A DNA stretch of 51,841 nt from Flavobacterium sp. (GTDB lineage: Bacteria; Bacteroidota; Bacteroidia; Flavobacteriales; Flavobacteriaceae), in contig NZ_JAHEBT010000058.1 of NCBI RefSeq assembly GCF_024642105.1, positions 1 through 51,841 on the forward strand, given 5' to 3'. Below are positions 1-6,503 of this stretch, in pieces (position 1 is the first letter of the stretch; every line of letters begins with the position of its first letter). The position numbers and the translations under genes are program-made. The notes under the pieces are model-generated. The model saw nothing but the letters and a program-made list of their open reading frames with translations. It did no database searches and had not been told where the DNA came from.

Positions 1-1307
1 TCCAAAATAGAAGCCGCAATCATCGAACGGTAACCGCCTGCGCAGTGCAAGAAAAAATGTTCTTTTGGATTGATGTCTTTTACCCATTCGTTGATGTACG
101 CCAAAGGTTTGCTATACGCCTCTTCCACATGCTCGGCTTCGTATTCACTTTCTTTGCGAATGTCGATGATTTTGCTTTCGCCAATAGTCACTTGATTGGC
201 AAATTCCTCGGCTGAAATGCGGTTGATGGTATCTATTTCGTGACTTGCTTTTTTCCAAGCCTCGAAACCGCCTTCTAAATGTCCGATCAGGTTGTCAAAA
301 CCCACACGGCTCAAACGGGTTACCGTTTCCTCTTCGCGACCGTTGGGAGTCACTAAAATAATCGGTTGGTTCACATCGGCAATTAAAGCGCCTACCCAAG
401 GTGCAAAATCGCCATCGATGCCAATATTAATTGCCTGCGGAATGAATCCTTGTGCGAACTCCCCATTGTTGCGAGTGTCTAGAATGAGTGCTTTGGTTTC
501 CTCCACCATCATTTCAAATTGGTTGACAGGAATAGCGCGCATTCCGTTGTTCAAAACGGTTTCAAAACTTTCGTACCCTTTTTTGTTCATCGCTACATTC
601 ATCCCAAAATAAGCAGGTGGAGGCAATAAACCTTCGGTAACTTCTTTAATAAATTCTGCTTCGGTCATATTCGCTCTCAACGCATAATTGGTTGCTTTTT
701 GGTTACCAATAGTAGATACCGTTTCTTTACTCATATTTTTTCCGCAAGCACTTCCGGCACCATGAGCAGGATAGACAATTACATCATCGGCTAGCGTCAT
801 GATTTTGTTGCGAAGCGAATGGTACAAAGTAGCAGCTAATTCTTCTTGTGTCATCGAAGCGGCTTTTTGAGCCAAGTCAGGACGACCCACATCGCCAATA
901 AATAAGGTGTCTCCAGAGAAAATCGCGTGGTCTTTTCCGTTTTCGTCCATCAATAAGAAAGTGGTACTTTCCATGGTGTGACCTGGCGTGTGCAGTACTT
1001 TTATTTTGATGTTACCCACTTCAAACAGTTGATTGTCCTCGGCAACAATGGCTTCAAACTCTGGTTTAGCGGTTGGCCCATATACAATTTTGGCTTTGGT
1101 TGCTTTGCTCAAATCCACGTGACCCGAAACAAAATCAGCATGGAAATGGGTTTCAAAAATGTATTTTAATTTGACGTTATCGCGTTCCAAACGTTCTAAA
1201 TACGGTTGTACTTCGCGCAATGGGTCAATAATGGCGGCTTCTCCGTTAGAAGTGATATAATACGCACCTTGTGCTAAACATCCGGTGTAAATTTGTTCTA
1301 TTTGCAT
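1..1307 (-). CDS. CstB-like persulfide dioxygenase with two rhodanese domains (partial)
   Basis: 435 codons are visible from an ATG at 1307; the C-terminal end lies outside the window. Residues 1-~235 are a metallo-beta-lactamase fold with the iron ligands of the ETHE1/persulfide dioxygenase type: H54, H56 and D58 in THFHAD, H110 in HTPGH, D133 in FSGDT, then H182 and C188 in AHGAGSAC. Two rhodanese domains follow. The first (about 260-355) has TPNGRE where the catalytic cysteine loop should be, so it is a pseudo-rhodanese. The second has C422 in HCAGGYRS and looks active. Dioxygenase, pseudo-rhodanese, active rhodanese is the order known for Staphylococcus CstB, which oxidises persulfide to sulfite or thiosulfate in the cytoplasm. 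The TauE/SafE gene upstream, a predicted sulfite exporter, fits this. A -7 box and a dyad precede the gene. The sulfide-detoxification role is inferred from architecture. Confidence 0.88.
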   Translation of the reverse strand, partial: MQIEQIYTGCLAQGAYYITSNGEAAIIDPLREVQPYLERLERDNVKLKYIFETHFHADFVSGHVDLSKATKAKIVYGPTAKPEFEAIVAEDNQLFEVGNIKIKVLHTPGHTMESTTFLLMDENGKDHAIFSGDTLFIGDVGRPDLAQKAASMTQEELAATLYHSLRNKIMTLADDVIVYPAHGAGSACGKNMSKETVSTIGNQKATNYALRANMTEAEFIKEVTEGLLPPPAYFGMNVAMNKKGYESFETVLNNGMRAIPVNQFEMMVEETKALILDTRNNGEFAQGFIPQAINIGIDGDFAPWVGALIADVNQPIILVTPNGREEETVTRLSRVGFDNLIGHLEGGFEAWKKASHEIDTINRISAEEFANQVTIGESKIIDIRKESEYEAEHVEEAYSKPLAYINEWVKDINPKEHFFLHCAGGYRSMIAASIL

Positions 1308-1334
1308 GATTGTAAATGTCTTTTTTTTGAACTA

Positions 1335-1342
1335 CAAATGTA
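1335..1342 (-). promoter_or_regulatory. -7 promoter box of the CstB-like gene
   Basis: The minus strand reads TACATTTG, an exact match to the Bacteroidota -7 consensus TAnnTTTG, 27 nt upstream of the ATG. No -33 TTG is evident, which suits an activator-dependent promoter. The dyad at 1365-1378 lies 22 bp upstream. Confidence 0.55.
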
Positions 1343-1364
1343 ATTCTGAATTTTGATTTGTATG

Positions 1365-1378
1365 GTGACTTTAGTTAC
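1365..1378. promoter_or_regulatory. Candidate Crp/Fnr-type operator, site 1
   Basis: The plus strand reads GTGAC-TTTA-GTTAC, an inverted repeat with one mismatch between half-sites. The dyad at 2221-2234 has the same half-sites and N4 spacing. Its centre lies about 43 bp from the expected transcription start, the usual place for a class II Crp/Fnr activator. The regulator gene is two genes away. Assignment to that regulator is inference. Confidence 0.5.
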
Positions 1379-1386
1379 TTAACTAG

Positions 1387-2175
1387 TTATTTTAAGAAAA
1401 TTTCTTTGGTGATAATATAGAGGCCCATAATGAGGATGAACCAACCAAAAATAGGTTTGAGTTTGCTGCCGTCAATTCGTTTTGAAATTTGGGTACCAAC
1501 GAGCATTCCAATAAAGGCAATACTCGAAATAGTCAATAAAAAGGGATAATCAATGGGTGTATTAATGTATAAATCACCTGCGAAACCAATACTGGAATTG
1601 ATAAAAATGATTAGTAATGACGTTCCTACGGCTTGTTTCATGGGAAGTTTAGCAAAAAACAACAAAGCAGGAATGATTAAAAATCCACCACCCGCACCTA
1701 GAAAACCCGTGATGATTCCGATGAAAAAACCAATAATGGCGAGTTGAGTATAATTAGTTGTAATACCTTGTATTTGGATGGTTTTAGTACGAATCATCGA
1801 GATGGATGCTAAAATCATGAGTATCGAAAAAACAATCATGATTAGGAAATTTTTCGACACTTTGTAGGAAGCTATCGAAAATAGCGTTTCGGCAATTTGC
1901 GGAAAAATAACTTCTCGAATAATTAAAATGGCGAATATAGACGGTACCGCAAAATAGAGCGCCGATTTAATTTTGAGGTTTCCCATTCTGTAATGGCTAA
2001 TGCAACCTAAACCCGCCGTGATTCCCACAATAAACAAGGAATAGCTAGTAGCTAGTTCAGGGTCGATTTTGAATAAATACACCAATATAGGTATGGTCAA
2101 AATAGAACCACCACCGCCCACTAAGCCTAGTGAAAGTCCGATAATTATAGCAGCAAAGTAGCCTATGTATTCCAT
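1387..2175 (-). CDS. TauE/SafE family sulfite/sulfonate exporter-like membrane protein
   Basis: 262 residues, the usual size for the family. About eight hydrophobic segments are visible, and both halves carry the TauE/SafE signature glycine cluster: GLVGGGGSILTIP near residue 20 and GFLGAGGGFLIIP near residue 160. This internal duplication defines the family (PF01925). The protein sits in the inner membrane and would export a sulfur oxyanion. TauE-type genes accompany persulfide dioxygenases in cst operons, so sulfite produced by the neighbouring enzyme is the likely substrate; that is inference. About 80 bp separate its stop from the CstB-like ATG, and each gene has its own -7-like box and dyad, so they may be separately transcribed under common control. 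Confidence 0.88.
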   Translation of the reverse strand: MEYIGYFAAIIIGLSLGLVGGGGSILTIPILVYLFKIDPELATSYSLFIVGITAGLGCISHYRMGNLKIKSALYFAVPSIFAILIIREVIFPQIAETLFSIASYKVSKNFLIMIVFSILMILASISMIRTKTIQIQGITTNYTQLAIIGFFIGIITGFLGAGGGFLIIPALLFFAKLPMKQAVGTSLLIIFINSSIGFAGDLYINTPIDYPFLLTISSIAFIGMLVGTQISKRIDGSKLKPIFGWFILIMGLYIITKEIFLK

Positions 2176-2190
2176 CTGTAATTTTTATTG

Positions 2191-2198
2191 CAAATGTT
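2191..2198 (-). promoter_or_regulatory. -7-like box of the TauE/SafE gene
   Basis: The minus strand reads AACATTTG, one base off TAnnTTTG, 15 nt upstream of the ATG. It lies 22 bp from the dyad at 2221-2234, exactly the spacing seen upstream of the CstB-like gene. Confidence 0.4.
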
Positions 2199-2220
2199 GG
2201 ACTTTAGAATTAGTATTAGT

Positions 2221-2234
2221 GTAACATTTGTCAC
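2221..2234. promoter_or_regulatory. Candidate Crp/Fnr-type operator, site 2
   Basis: The plus strand reads GTAAC-ATTT-GTCAC. In wider context the minus strand reads TGTGA-N6-TTACA, close to the E. coli CRP consensus TGTGA-N6-TCACA. It lies between the Crp/Fnr gene and the TauE gene, 7 bp from the regulator's stop codon, so it serves the TauE gene. Confidence 0.55.
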
Positions 2235-2241
2235 AATGGTA

Positions 2242-2871
2242 CTATTTTTTCAACAATTCGATGTGGTTGCGGTGTAATTTCAATAAGTTGCGCTGTTCCA
2301 TTTTTTTGAGTAATCGCGAAATTACTTCTCGGGATGTATTGAGTTCTGTAGCAATTTCTTGATGCGACAATTTTAAGTCTTGGCAACCACAAGCATCGGC
2401 GTGGCGTTTTAAATAGAATTCCAAACGCTCGTCCATCGCTCTAAAAGCGATGCTGTCAATGACTTCTAATACTTCTTCAAAACGACTACGGTAGGTGCCA
2501 ATAACAAATTCGTACCAAGAACGGTGTTTCATCATCCATTGATCCATAAGGGATAGTGGCACCAAAATCAACTCTGCGTCTTCGACCACTTTAGCCATGA
2601 TTTGGCTTTTTTCCGATTTGGTGGCACACACCATCGAGATAGCGCAAGCCTGACCAGGTTGGAGGTAATACATGAAAAACTCGCCGCCTTCTTCGCCTTC
2701 CCGATAGACTTTGATTTTGCCTTTGGTTACTAGAACGGTGTTCTTGATGTACTGACCTGTTCGCATAATGACGGTTCCGGTTTTGAAACTTTGCACCGAA
2801 TCATTGGCCTCAATATCAGCGATTAAGTCGTTGGAGAAACTAGGAAATGTCTTTTTGATTACAGCGTCCAT
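2242..2871 (-). CDS. Crp/Fnr family transcriptional regulator
   Basis: 209 residues. Residues ~15-125 form a cyclic-nucleotide-binding-like beta roll, followed by a dimerisation helix and a winged helix-turn-helix; the recognition region is LSHQEIATELNTSREVISRL (168-187), typical of Crp/Fnr proteins. Four cysteines could matter: C76 and C82 in CAISMVC inside the sensor domain, and C161 and C163 in CGC just before the HTH. They do not form the N-terminal Fe-S pattern of classical FNR, so thiol or persulfide sensing is possible but unproven. Two dyads of Crp/Fnr type stand upstream of the next two genes on the same strand, so it probably controls the exporter and the persulfide dioxygenase. I see no such dyad upstream of its own ATG. 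Confidence 0.9.
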   Translation of the reverse strand: MDAVIKKTFPSFSNDLIADIEANDSVQSFKTGTVIMRTGQYIKNTVLVTKGKIKVYREGEEGGEFFMYYLQPGQACAISMVCATKSEKSQIMAKVVEDAELILVPLSLMDQWMMKHRSWYEFVIGTYRSRFEEVLEVIDSIAFRAMDERLEFYLKRHADACGCQDLKLSHQEIATELNTSREVISRLLKKMEQRNLLKLHRNHIELLKK

Positions 2872-2941
2872 TTTTTGGATTGATTGTTTTTATTGAAAAC
2901 GTAAAAATACAGCATTTTTTTGATTAAAAGTAATTGGATTG

Positions 2942-3260
2942 GTTGTTTAACCAATATTTTGTCCCTAAGGGACTAACTGAATAGAGGAGTTGTTTTTGTT
3001 ACCGATATTTTGTCCCTACGGGACGGAGTGTATTGTTTTATTGGGTATCAAAATCTTGTTCGTATAGTCCAAAGTTGTACGATGCCCTCAAGTTTTGTTA
3101 CCGTTATCTTGTCCCTACGGGACAGCGTTTATTCTATCATTGGTTACTAAAATCCTGTCACTATGAGACAAAGAGAGTGTCGCTATTAAGTTTTGTTATC
3201 GATATTTTGTTCTTACTTGTGTGTATTCCTTTATCGGTTATCAATATAAATTGTGACATG
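2942..3260. repeat. Degenerate ~99-bp tandem repeat with GTCCCTACGGGAC palindromes
   Basis: Units start with GTTACCGATATTTTGTCC-like sequence at 2998, 3097 and 3195 (periods 99 and 98 bp); the last copy is decayed and a partial unit precedes the first. Each begins with a 13-bp palindrome near its start (2961-2973 with one change, 3012-3024, 3111-3123). Halfway through each unit is a related weaker copy, for example GTCACTATGAGAC at 3157-3169. The short plus-strand open frame across 3033-3269 is a product of the repeats and not a gene. Confidence 0.75.
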
Positions 3261-3280
3261 ATAACTTAAAATTGAAACGT

Positions 3281-3294
3281 GCTCCGTTAGGAGC
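3281..3294. repeat. Palindrome GCTCCGTTAGGAGC
   Basis: Hairpin with GCTCC/GGAGC arms just downstream of the tandem array. It belongs to the class of short dispersed palindromes seen in intergenic DNA of this group. Confidence 0.45.
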
Positions 3295-3330
3295 TACATC
3301 TTGGTAATCTCAAATGACTTTCCGATGAAA

Positions 3331-3343
3331 GTCCCGTAGGGAC
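3331..3343. repeat. Inverted copy of the 13-bp array palindrome
   Basis: GTCCCGTAGGGAC is the reverse complement of the 13-bp palindrome in the 2942-3260 array and lies about 210 bp beyond its last exact copy. Confidence 0.55.
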
Positions 3344-3489
3344 GGTATATTGGGATAATAATTTGTTTTGAAAAGGGATTGACTTTCTTTACTTTTATTT
3401 TCAGAGACTGAATGCTTGCAAATTATAAGGATTATTTGTAGATGTATTCATTTGAATGAATTTTCATTATATTTGGTTTGAGTTGGCTC

Positions 3490-3505
3490 AAAGTCAGGAG
3501 ACTTT
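3490..3505. repeat. REP-like hairpin AAAGTC-AGGA-GACTTT
   Basis: Perfect 6-bp stem with a 4-nt loop, followed by a G-rich stretch. It lies 31 bp before the second REP-like hairpin at 3537-3562. Confidence 0.45.
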
Positions 3506-3536
3506 GCGCAGCGGGGGTGACTTGAAATAATTAATA

Positions 3537-3562
3537 GGCACGAGCAAGATGCTCGCGCCAGC
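3537..3562 (+). repeat. REP-like element, left copy
   Basis: Contains the hairpin CGAGCA-AGA-TGCTCG. A 26-bp stretch recurs in inverted orientation at 5697-5722 with 25 of 26 positions identical. The two copies bracket the orphan lipoprotein and the IS110 element. Confidence 0.65.
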
Positions 3563-3603
3563 AGGGGGAACTATTTTTTGGAAAATATCAAAAAAACAAT
3601 AAA

Positions 3604-4269
3604 ATGATAAAAAAAATAATAATTACAGTACTATTCATTTTTATTATCTCATGTAAAAATAACAATCTTATTTTTGTTCAAAATAAAGAGATGGTAAATG
3701 ACACAATAAAGCCAAAATTTTTAAATAAAAATTCATCATGTTATTCTAAATCATTGAAATTTAGTAAAAAATATGGATTTGTGATTTCTGATTTTTATGA
3801 TGTTTCTGAGGAACAAACTTATGACATAGACAGAGATTTAAAAAAAGATACAATTGCCATTTTATCTCCATTAACTCTTACTCCAGCAACGGATTGTGAA
3901 TTAAACAACGACCAATTAATAGATAATAGAATTTTAATTATTTCTATGTCAAATGGAAAGAAATTTTTGTTTGATAATGTTATAACTAATGAGTTGGGAA
4001 TAGGGGCACTTGGAGCTGAATTTATTAAGAAAAGTAAAAATGGATTTATATTAGAAAAGGAGATAGGGCAATCTTGCTTTTTTAGATATGAAATTCAAAT
4101 TAAATATTCAGATAATAAATTTATAATTCAAAATATTTTTTTACATACTGGCGGATGTCCAGATAGTAAGACTAATAACATAAAATTCGACTTTTCTAAT
4201 AAAAGATATTTATTAGAAAAATATAATAGACAAACAATAGATTCTTTAAAAAATAATGAGAAAATTTAA
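3604..4269 (+). CDS. Putative secreted lipoprotein, function unknown
   Basis: 221 residues. The N-terminus is a lipoprotein signal peptide: basic MIKK, a hydrophobic run, then lipobox IISC with the lipidated cysteine at residue 17. I recognise no domain in the mature part. It holds scattered cysteines (SSCYS, TDCEL, QSCFF, GGCPD) that could form disulfides, and a segment rich in aspartate and lysine near residues 75-90. The coding sequence is visibly more A/T-rich than its neighbours, and the gene stands alone between REP-like repeats and an IS110 element, which suggests an acquired gene. Being a lipoprotein is well supported; function is not known. Confidence 0.7.
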   Translation: MIKKIIITVLFIFIISCKNNNLIFVQNKEMVNDTIKPKFLNKNSSCYSKSLKFSKKYGFVISDFYDVSEEQTYDIDRDLKKDTIAILSPLTLTPATDCELNNDQLIDNRILIISMSNGKKFLFDNVITNELGIGALGAEFIKKSKNGFILEKEIGQSCFFRYEIQIKYSDNKFIIQNIFLHTGGCPDSKTNNIKFDFSNKRYLLEKYNRQTIDSLKNNEKI

Positions 4270-4354
4270 GGTAGTGTTTACTCTGTAAAAAACAAATTTA
4301 AATTAGATTTTTTTATAAATAAAAGTTAACCAATAAGGCATAGGTTTGTCATTA

Positions 4355-4378
4355 TAGAGTAATTTTTATATTACTCTA
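4355..4378. repeat. Perfect hairpin downstream of the IS110 transposase
   Basis: TAGAGTAAT and ATTACTCTA form a 9-bp stem around a 6-nt T-rich loop, 43 bp beyond the transposase stop codon. There is no T-tract next to it, so it is not an obvious terminator. It may mark the right end of the element. Confidence 0.4.
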
Positions 4379-4420
4379 GGCAATACAGCGTATATGTTTT
4401 TTTATTTGTTTATCTGTTTT

Positions 4421-5398
4421 TTAGGTTAATCTAGGGTCTTTAGTTATCAAGGCAACATCAAAGGCTTTTTTAGAGTTGATTACTGCGTAAACCATTCTTA
4501 ATAGTTTATTTGCAACATTGTTCATGACCAGATAAAAATGTTTTCCTTCCATCATTTTTCTTTCTCTATAGAGTCGAAATTCTTTATTGTAAACACAAAT
4601 TGTTTTAGCACAAATATGTAGTAATGACTTAAGCTTTTTGTTTGCCCTAAAATGTATTCTTGCTTTTTTTGCGATATTACCACTTTGATTCGGATAGGGG
4701 CATACACCGGCATAAGCAGCAGCTTTCCTAGCAGAATCTATTTTTTTAAAATTTCCTGTAGAAATGATTAATTCTAAAGCGGTAACTTTTCCGATACCAG
4801 TAATACTAGTGATAAGATTAAAGTTTTCAATAATTTCATTCGATTGTTCAATGATTTGAAAAATTTGATTTTCAGTATTCTTAATTTGATTTTGAAAGTA
4901 CTTAAGAGTCTCTTCTCTCATTTCATGTTCGGCAATTGAATGATAAGGATTTTGTTTTAACATAGTTCCAGAGGTCGAAAAAGTTTTTAAAGCTTTCGCT
5001 AATTGATTTCGAAGATTGAAGAGGTTTTTGATTTCGGTCATTACCTCATCATCGGGTAAGTTAAATATTAATTTGTCTTGAAAACGAAACGCATACTCCC
5101 AAATTCTTTCGGCATCCAACTGATCTGATTTTCCTTTCCTATTACCAAGGCTATGTTTAATATCAAAACCTGAAGCTAGCGCTATCTTAATTTTGTATAG
5201 ATAGGTTAAATGGAGGATTAAATTAGTGTAAACCCCTGTATATTCAGCACAAATTAGATCCTCTGATTTCATTTGTTCAAGAAATTTACAGATACTATTA
5301 AAACTGTTTTTAATTCTTTTTTGAAAAGAATTTCCATCATCTGATTTGGAGAAAATATCCAAATAATCTTTTGAAACATCAATTGCGTAAATTTGCAT
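4421..5398 (-). CDS. IS110-family transposase (DEDD recombinase)
   Basis: 325 residues from the ATG at 5398. The RuvC-like N-terminal domain shows the DEDD acidic residues: D7 in AIDVSKD, E52 in AEYTG, and D92 and D95 in KSDQLDAERIW. The C-terminal Transposase_20 domain has the helix-hairpin-helix-like ITSITGIGKVTALEL and S239 in PYPNQSGN, the serine thought to be the nucleophile in this family. The frame stays open to a TTG at 5485, but that 29-residue extension has no family similarity and runs through the hairpin region, so I reject it. All catalytic residues are present and the frame is intact, so the element may be active. Members studied so far use a structured bridge RNA made from the element's own noncoding end. 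Confidence 0.93.
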   Translation of the reverse strand: MQIYAIDVSKDYLDIFSKSDDGNSFQKRIKNSFNSICKFLEQMKSEDLICAEYTGVYTNLILHLTYLYKIKIALASGFDIKHSLGNRKGKSDQLDAERIWEYAFRFQDKLIFNLPDDEVMTEIKNLFNLRNQLAKALKTFSTSGTMLKQNPYHSIAEHEMREETLKYFQNQIKNTENQIFQIIEQSNEIIENFNLITSITGIGKVTALELIISTGNFKKIDSARKAAAYAGVCPYPNQSGNIAKKARIHFRANKKLKSLLHICAKTICVYNKEFRLYRERKMMEGKHFYLVMNNVANKLLRMVYAVINSKKAFDVALITKDPRLT

Positions 5399-5419
5399 GG
5401 CTATAAATTTTAAAATAAT

Positions 5420-5570
5420 GAAGTTCCCGTGTTTTGAGTTGCTAAAACCGTATGCTAATGGGTTTCTAACCCAGATTACTCTCAAGAATGCTCAAAATAA
5501 ACATACTGTTCCTAAAACATTACTTAAGTTATGCTTGTATCAAAGTTTAGGTTAACGCAGTATGTGGGAA
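5420..5570 (-). ncRNA. Candidate bridge RNA region of the IS110 element
   Basis: The 5' noncoding side of the transposase gene contains three nested or adjacent hairpins. ACATACTG (5501-5508) pairs with CAGTATGT (5558-5565). Inside it, CCTAAAAC (5511-5518) pairs with GTTTAGG (5545-5551) around a 26-nt loop. Nearer the gene are TGGGTT/AACCCA (5459-5473) and GTTTT/AAAAC (5431-5448). Stems interrupted by internal loops just upstream of an IS110 recombinase are what the published bridge RNAs look like. Transcription, ends and loop guides are not shown by the sequence. Confidence 0.35.
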
Positions 5571-5696
5571 TTTCATTTAAGATTAATAATATAAAATTAT
5601 GTATATATTGTTAATATATTTTACAATACAAAGCTAACGGTATCAAAATTAGTGATGGTGCTGAAAAAGCTAGTTAATAAACTGAAAATCACACAC

Positions 5697-5722
5697 GCTG
5701 GCGCGAGCATCTTGCTCGTGTC
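5697..5722 (-). repeat. REP-like element, right inverted copy
   Basis: Reverse complement of 3537-3562 with a single mismatch; it contains the same CGAGCA/TGCTCG hairpin. Together the pair would form a 2.1-kb inverted arrangement around the lipoprotein gene and the IS. Confidence 0.65.
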
Positions 5723-5799
5723 TACAAACAAATAAATAAAACCAATTTTTAAAAGATTAACTACGGTTGCTTTTTTTGTACTGAAAAATATACGGGTAT

Positions 5800-5926
5800 T
5801 CTAGCCCCGATAGCAGTGGCATCCCCCGCTAGGGGATATAGCGAATAGCGGGACTGCACGAGTTACAAAGGCAAAAAAGAGTGCTTCCAAATAAAAGTAT
5901 ATCCGCTTGTGTGCTGCTCTTTTTTT
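5800..5926 (+). ncRNA. Candidate structured RNA, resembling the Flavo-1 motif class
   Basis: An island with obvious pairing in otherwise plain A/T-rich DNA. CCCG (5806-5809) pairs with CGGG (5849-5852); within it ATCCCC (5821-5826) and GGGGAT (5832-5837) close a 5-nt loop. A second stem, AAAAAAGAG (5873-5881) with CTCTTTTTT (5917-5925), ends in a T-tract and could terminate transcription. The start AGCCCCGATAGCAGTGGCAT resembles, from memory, a conserved flavobacterial intergenic RNA motif. The strand is assigned from the T-tract only. Confidence 0.4.
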
Positions 5927-6144
5927 GTAATCAATGTGTCAAAATTACGCGTGTTAATTGAAGGTTAATTCATTTTTAATTCTACTTTAAATCGAGTGTT
6001 TTTCTCGGTTTTTTTCGATAAAATCAGAATTTGAGCTATAGAATGATTATTCGCAAACGTTTTCTTGAAAATACTATTTAATTCACAAACCTTTGATTTA
6101 TTGTTTCATAAAAACCTCGTATTTTTACCCAAAAATAATTTGCT
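5926..6144. other. Intergenic DNA upstream of the rhodanese gene
   Basis: A/T-rich, without a coding frame I can support. It should hold the promoter of the rhodanese-gapN pair, but I see no exact TAnnTTTG. None of the GTRAC-N4-GTYAC dyads of the sulfur locus occurs here. Confidence 0.4.
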
Positions 6145-6456
6145 ATGAATTTAACACAAGAAGATTGGATTGCTCAATTTGAGTCAGACGAAAATGGTGT
6201 GATACTCGACGTGAGAACAGAAATGGAATTTGAAGAAGGATATATTGCGGGAGCAATTAATTATGATTTTCATCAAGGTGCCGCTTTTGTGACTGATTTA
6301 GAAACATTGGATAAATCCAAAAATTACTATGTATACTGTCGTTCAGGAGCTAGAAGCGCTAATGCGTGTGCGATTATGAACGAGCTTGGTTTTGAAAATA
6401 CCTACAATTTATTAGGGGGTATTATCGAGTGGGACGGTGATATTGTTGAGCCTTAA
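6145..6456 (+). CDS. Single-domain rhodanese-like sulfurtransferase
   Basis: 103 residues, one rhodanese domain and nothing else, the PspE/GlpE-like size. The active-site loop is C65 in CRSGARS, with the expected glycine and arginines, so it should accept a sulfane sulfur as a cysteine persulfide. Other family marks are LDVRTEMEF near residue 21 and GYIAGAIN near residue 32. No signal peptide is visible, so it is cytoplasmic. It lies 47 bp upstream of gapN on the same strand and is probably co-transcribed with it. It also lies near the CstB-like locus, but the accessory region separates them and no shared operator is visible, so a joint role is only a possibility. Confidence 0.9.
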   Translation: MNLTQEDWIAQFESDENGVILDVRTEMEFEEGYIAGAINYDFHQGAAFVTDLETLDKSKNYYVYCRSGARSANACAIMNELGFENTYNLLGGIIEWDGDIVEP

Positions 6457-6503
6457 TTTAGACCAAAACCAACCCCAATTTAATAACAACACAACACCAT
6501 ATT

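Larger units (their letters stand above)
4355..5575 (-). mobile_element. IS110-family insertion sequence, boundaries approximate
   Basis: One transposase of the IS110 type with noncoding DNA on both sides. IS110 elements often lack clear terminal inverted repeats and target duplications, and none are visible here, so the limits given are a guess: the hairpin downstream of the gene to the end of the folded region upstream of it. Confidence 0.5.

Noticed and set aside
3033..3269. 78-residue plus-strand open frame
   Set aside because: It lies wholly inside the degenerate tandem repeat; its two halves (KSCSYSPKL and KSCHYETKR) are translations of successive repeat units.
2942..3343. CRISPR array
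   Set aside because: Units are ~99 bp and diverged throughout, with no short exact repeat at constant spacer distance and no cas genes nearby.
4355..4378. Terminator of the lipoprotein gene
   Set aside because: The hairpin has no following T-tract and lies 85 bp from the stop, so I list it only as a hairpin possibly belonging to the IS.
5399..5485. 29-residue N-terminal extension of the IS110 transposase from TTG
   Set aside because: No family similarity, a weak start codon, and it covers the hairpins; the ATG at 5398 opens the conserved domain directly.
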